NCBI GenBank assembly: GCA_051453625.1 | Contig: JBOZIK010000001.1 | Location: forward strand, 128,059,856-128,117,233 | DNA length: 57,378 bases | Direction: 5' to 3' | DNA from: Welwitschia mirabilis | Lineage: Eukaryota; Gnetophyta; Gnetopsida; Welwitschiales | Part shown: in pieces, positions 56,842 to 57,378 of the stretch | How the letters are laid out: every line of letters starts with the position of its first letter | Position numbering within the stretch: the first letter of the stretch is position 1 | Notes under the pieces: generated by a model | Database searches by the model: none | What the model was told of the DNA's origin: nothing | What the model saw: the letters and a program-made list of their open reading frames with translations, nothing else | Translations under genes and position numbers: made by a program

Positions 56842-57378
56842 TTGACTATTAAGGGCTTAGACACTTTATATTTCATCATCATTGAAGCTAGTAAAGATTA
56901 TTTTGGGGCTTGTCTCATCCCTCTAAGCTTTGGTTCATTATTTCACTGCTTAGTGGATGCGTATCTAAGGCTTAGGGCTCAAGAGTGGTGTCAACATCTC
57001 AATTATGACGAGTTAACTTGTGATATATCTCTGGGTTATTTAGCTAAGTAGATGCAAATATTAGAAAAGAAATTTAACCAATTTAAAGGCATCAACCCTA
57101 TCCTAAGCCTTGCTATACTCAATTTTGATAAGAAGAGTGTAGAGAGAATACTATGGGATTTTTAGACTTAACAAAAATTTTGGTTGTCTCACCTAGATAA
57201 AACCAATATTTTGATTCAATCACTAGGTAAGATGCATTTAGTTCCTCTAGGTAAGAATATACAAATTTATAGGATCATCATCAATGACTAGGCATTTCCA
57301 CTGGGAGAAAAAGTTCTCTTGCCACTTCAAAAATTAAGTTGCTTAAAGGAATTTGTTTTTTGAAGAGTGTTTTTGTCT
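56842..57378 (+). pseudogene. Protein-like plus-strand stretch inside the A1-type LTR
   Basis: Open for 69 codons (56842-57051): IKGLDTLYFIIIEASKDYFG, LIPLSFGSLFHCLVDAYLRL, RAQEWCQHLNYDELTCDISL, GYLAK. After a stop it goes on as ILEKKFNQFKGINPILSLAI, DKKSVERILWDF, WLSHLDKTNILIQSLGKMHL and RIIINDWAFPLGEKVLL to the window end. The counterpart at 39590-40110 reads KIFDTLDTFITKVDRENFEN, LNINKESIEKTL and SSLSTSRIKL. It is opposite to the LTR's transcription direction and to the 54684 ORF. No domain is recognised. Low conservation limits confidence that it was ever translated. Confidence 0.35.

Larger units (their letters stand above)
53243..57378 (-). mobile_element. A1-type LTR, third copy (runs off window)
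   Basis: It matches 36074-~40150 throughout: 'ggcttactaaa', 'atgaagttacttgaacta', 'tactaacctactaacatact', 'cttcacaacta', 'gtcattgagaata', 'gatcatt.a.aact.a' and 'gaataaaacc'. Both end in 'aggatcatcatc..tgactagg' with 'aaaagttct'. No primer site adjoins its left end, so it is a solo LTR or the 3' LTR of a second minus-strand element lying beyond 57378. The copy is better preserved than 36074-40600 and shows protein-like frames on both strands. Confidence 0.65.

Overview
The window looks like AT-rich, gene-poor nuclear DNA of a plant, with no intact host gene visible. I infer a plant because decayed proteins of several plant LTR-retrotransposon lineages can be read on both strands. These are a Ty1/copia pol and LTR, chromovirus-like Ty3/gypsy, a Tekay/Del-like Ty3/gypsy, and an Athila/Tat-like Ty3/gypsy. 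There are also initiator-Met-type primer binding sites, nested insertions, and very frequent stop codons where the families carry Gln or Trp, as expected of old methylated repeats. No CRISPR, rRNA or tRNA gene was seen. Eight N-runs (10 to 477 bases) interrupt the sequence, and at least two look like unresolved contig overlaps.

Layout. 1-905: 3' part of a copia (SIRE-like) LTR. 1.2-8.8 kb: plus-strand Ty3/gypsy remnant G1 (gag, PR, RT, RNase H, IN, 3' LTR), split between gag and PR by a 2.3-kb near-perfectly symmetrical inverted repeat (2299-4619). 9.1-14.1 kb: copia fragments, one LTR end with primer site, and otherwise unassigned AT-rich sequence. 14.1-30 kb: plus-strand Tekay/Del-like chromovirus T1. 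Its gag is split at codon precision by an 8.5-kb related element, T2 (15030-23522), which has two LTRs, a TAAGT target duplication, a primer site, a long tandem array in its leader, a lone gag zinc knuckle and no pol. 31.5-34.5 kb: an unrecognised decayed coding region meets a minus-strand LTR head on. 36.1-47.3 kb: minus-strand Athila/Tat-like element A1 with a left LTR of about 4.5 kb and a truncated right LTR. 47.3-49.1 kb: CA/CT microsatellite plus a second copy of the 28.3-29.95 kb repeat. 50.3-51.8 kb: plus-strand copia integrase region. 53.2 kb to the end: a third copy of the A1 LTR.

Most interesting: (i) the last ~310 bp of both T2 LTRs are five tandem ~62-bp units, each carrying a degenerate copy of the primer binding site, with the genuine site as the sixth; (ii) the T2 leader holds about twenty copies of a 24-nt motif with alternating spacers; (iii) the A1-type LTR carries protein-like reading frames on both strands that are recognisable in two diverged copies; (iv) the 2.3-kb foldback contains a TATA-like box in each arm. 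These are structural observations about mobile elements. I saw no sign of a host operon or cellular pathway.
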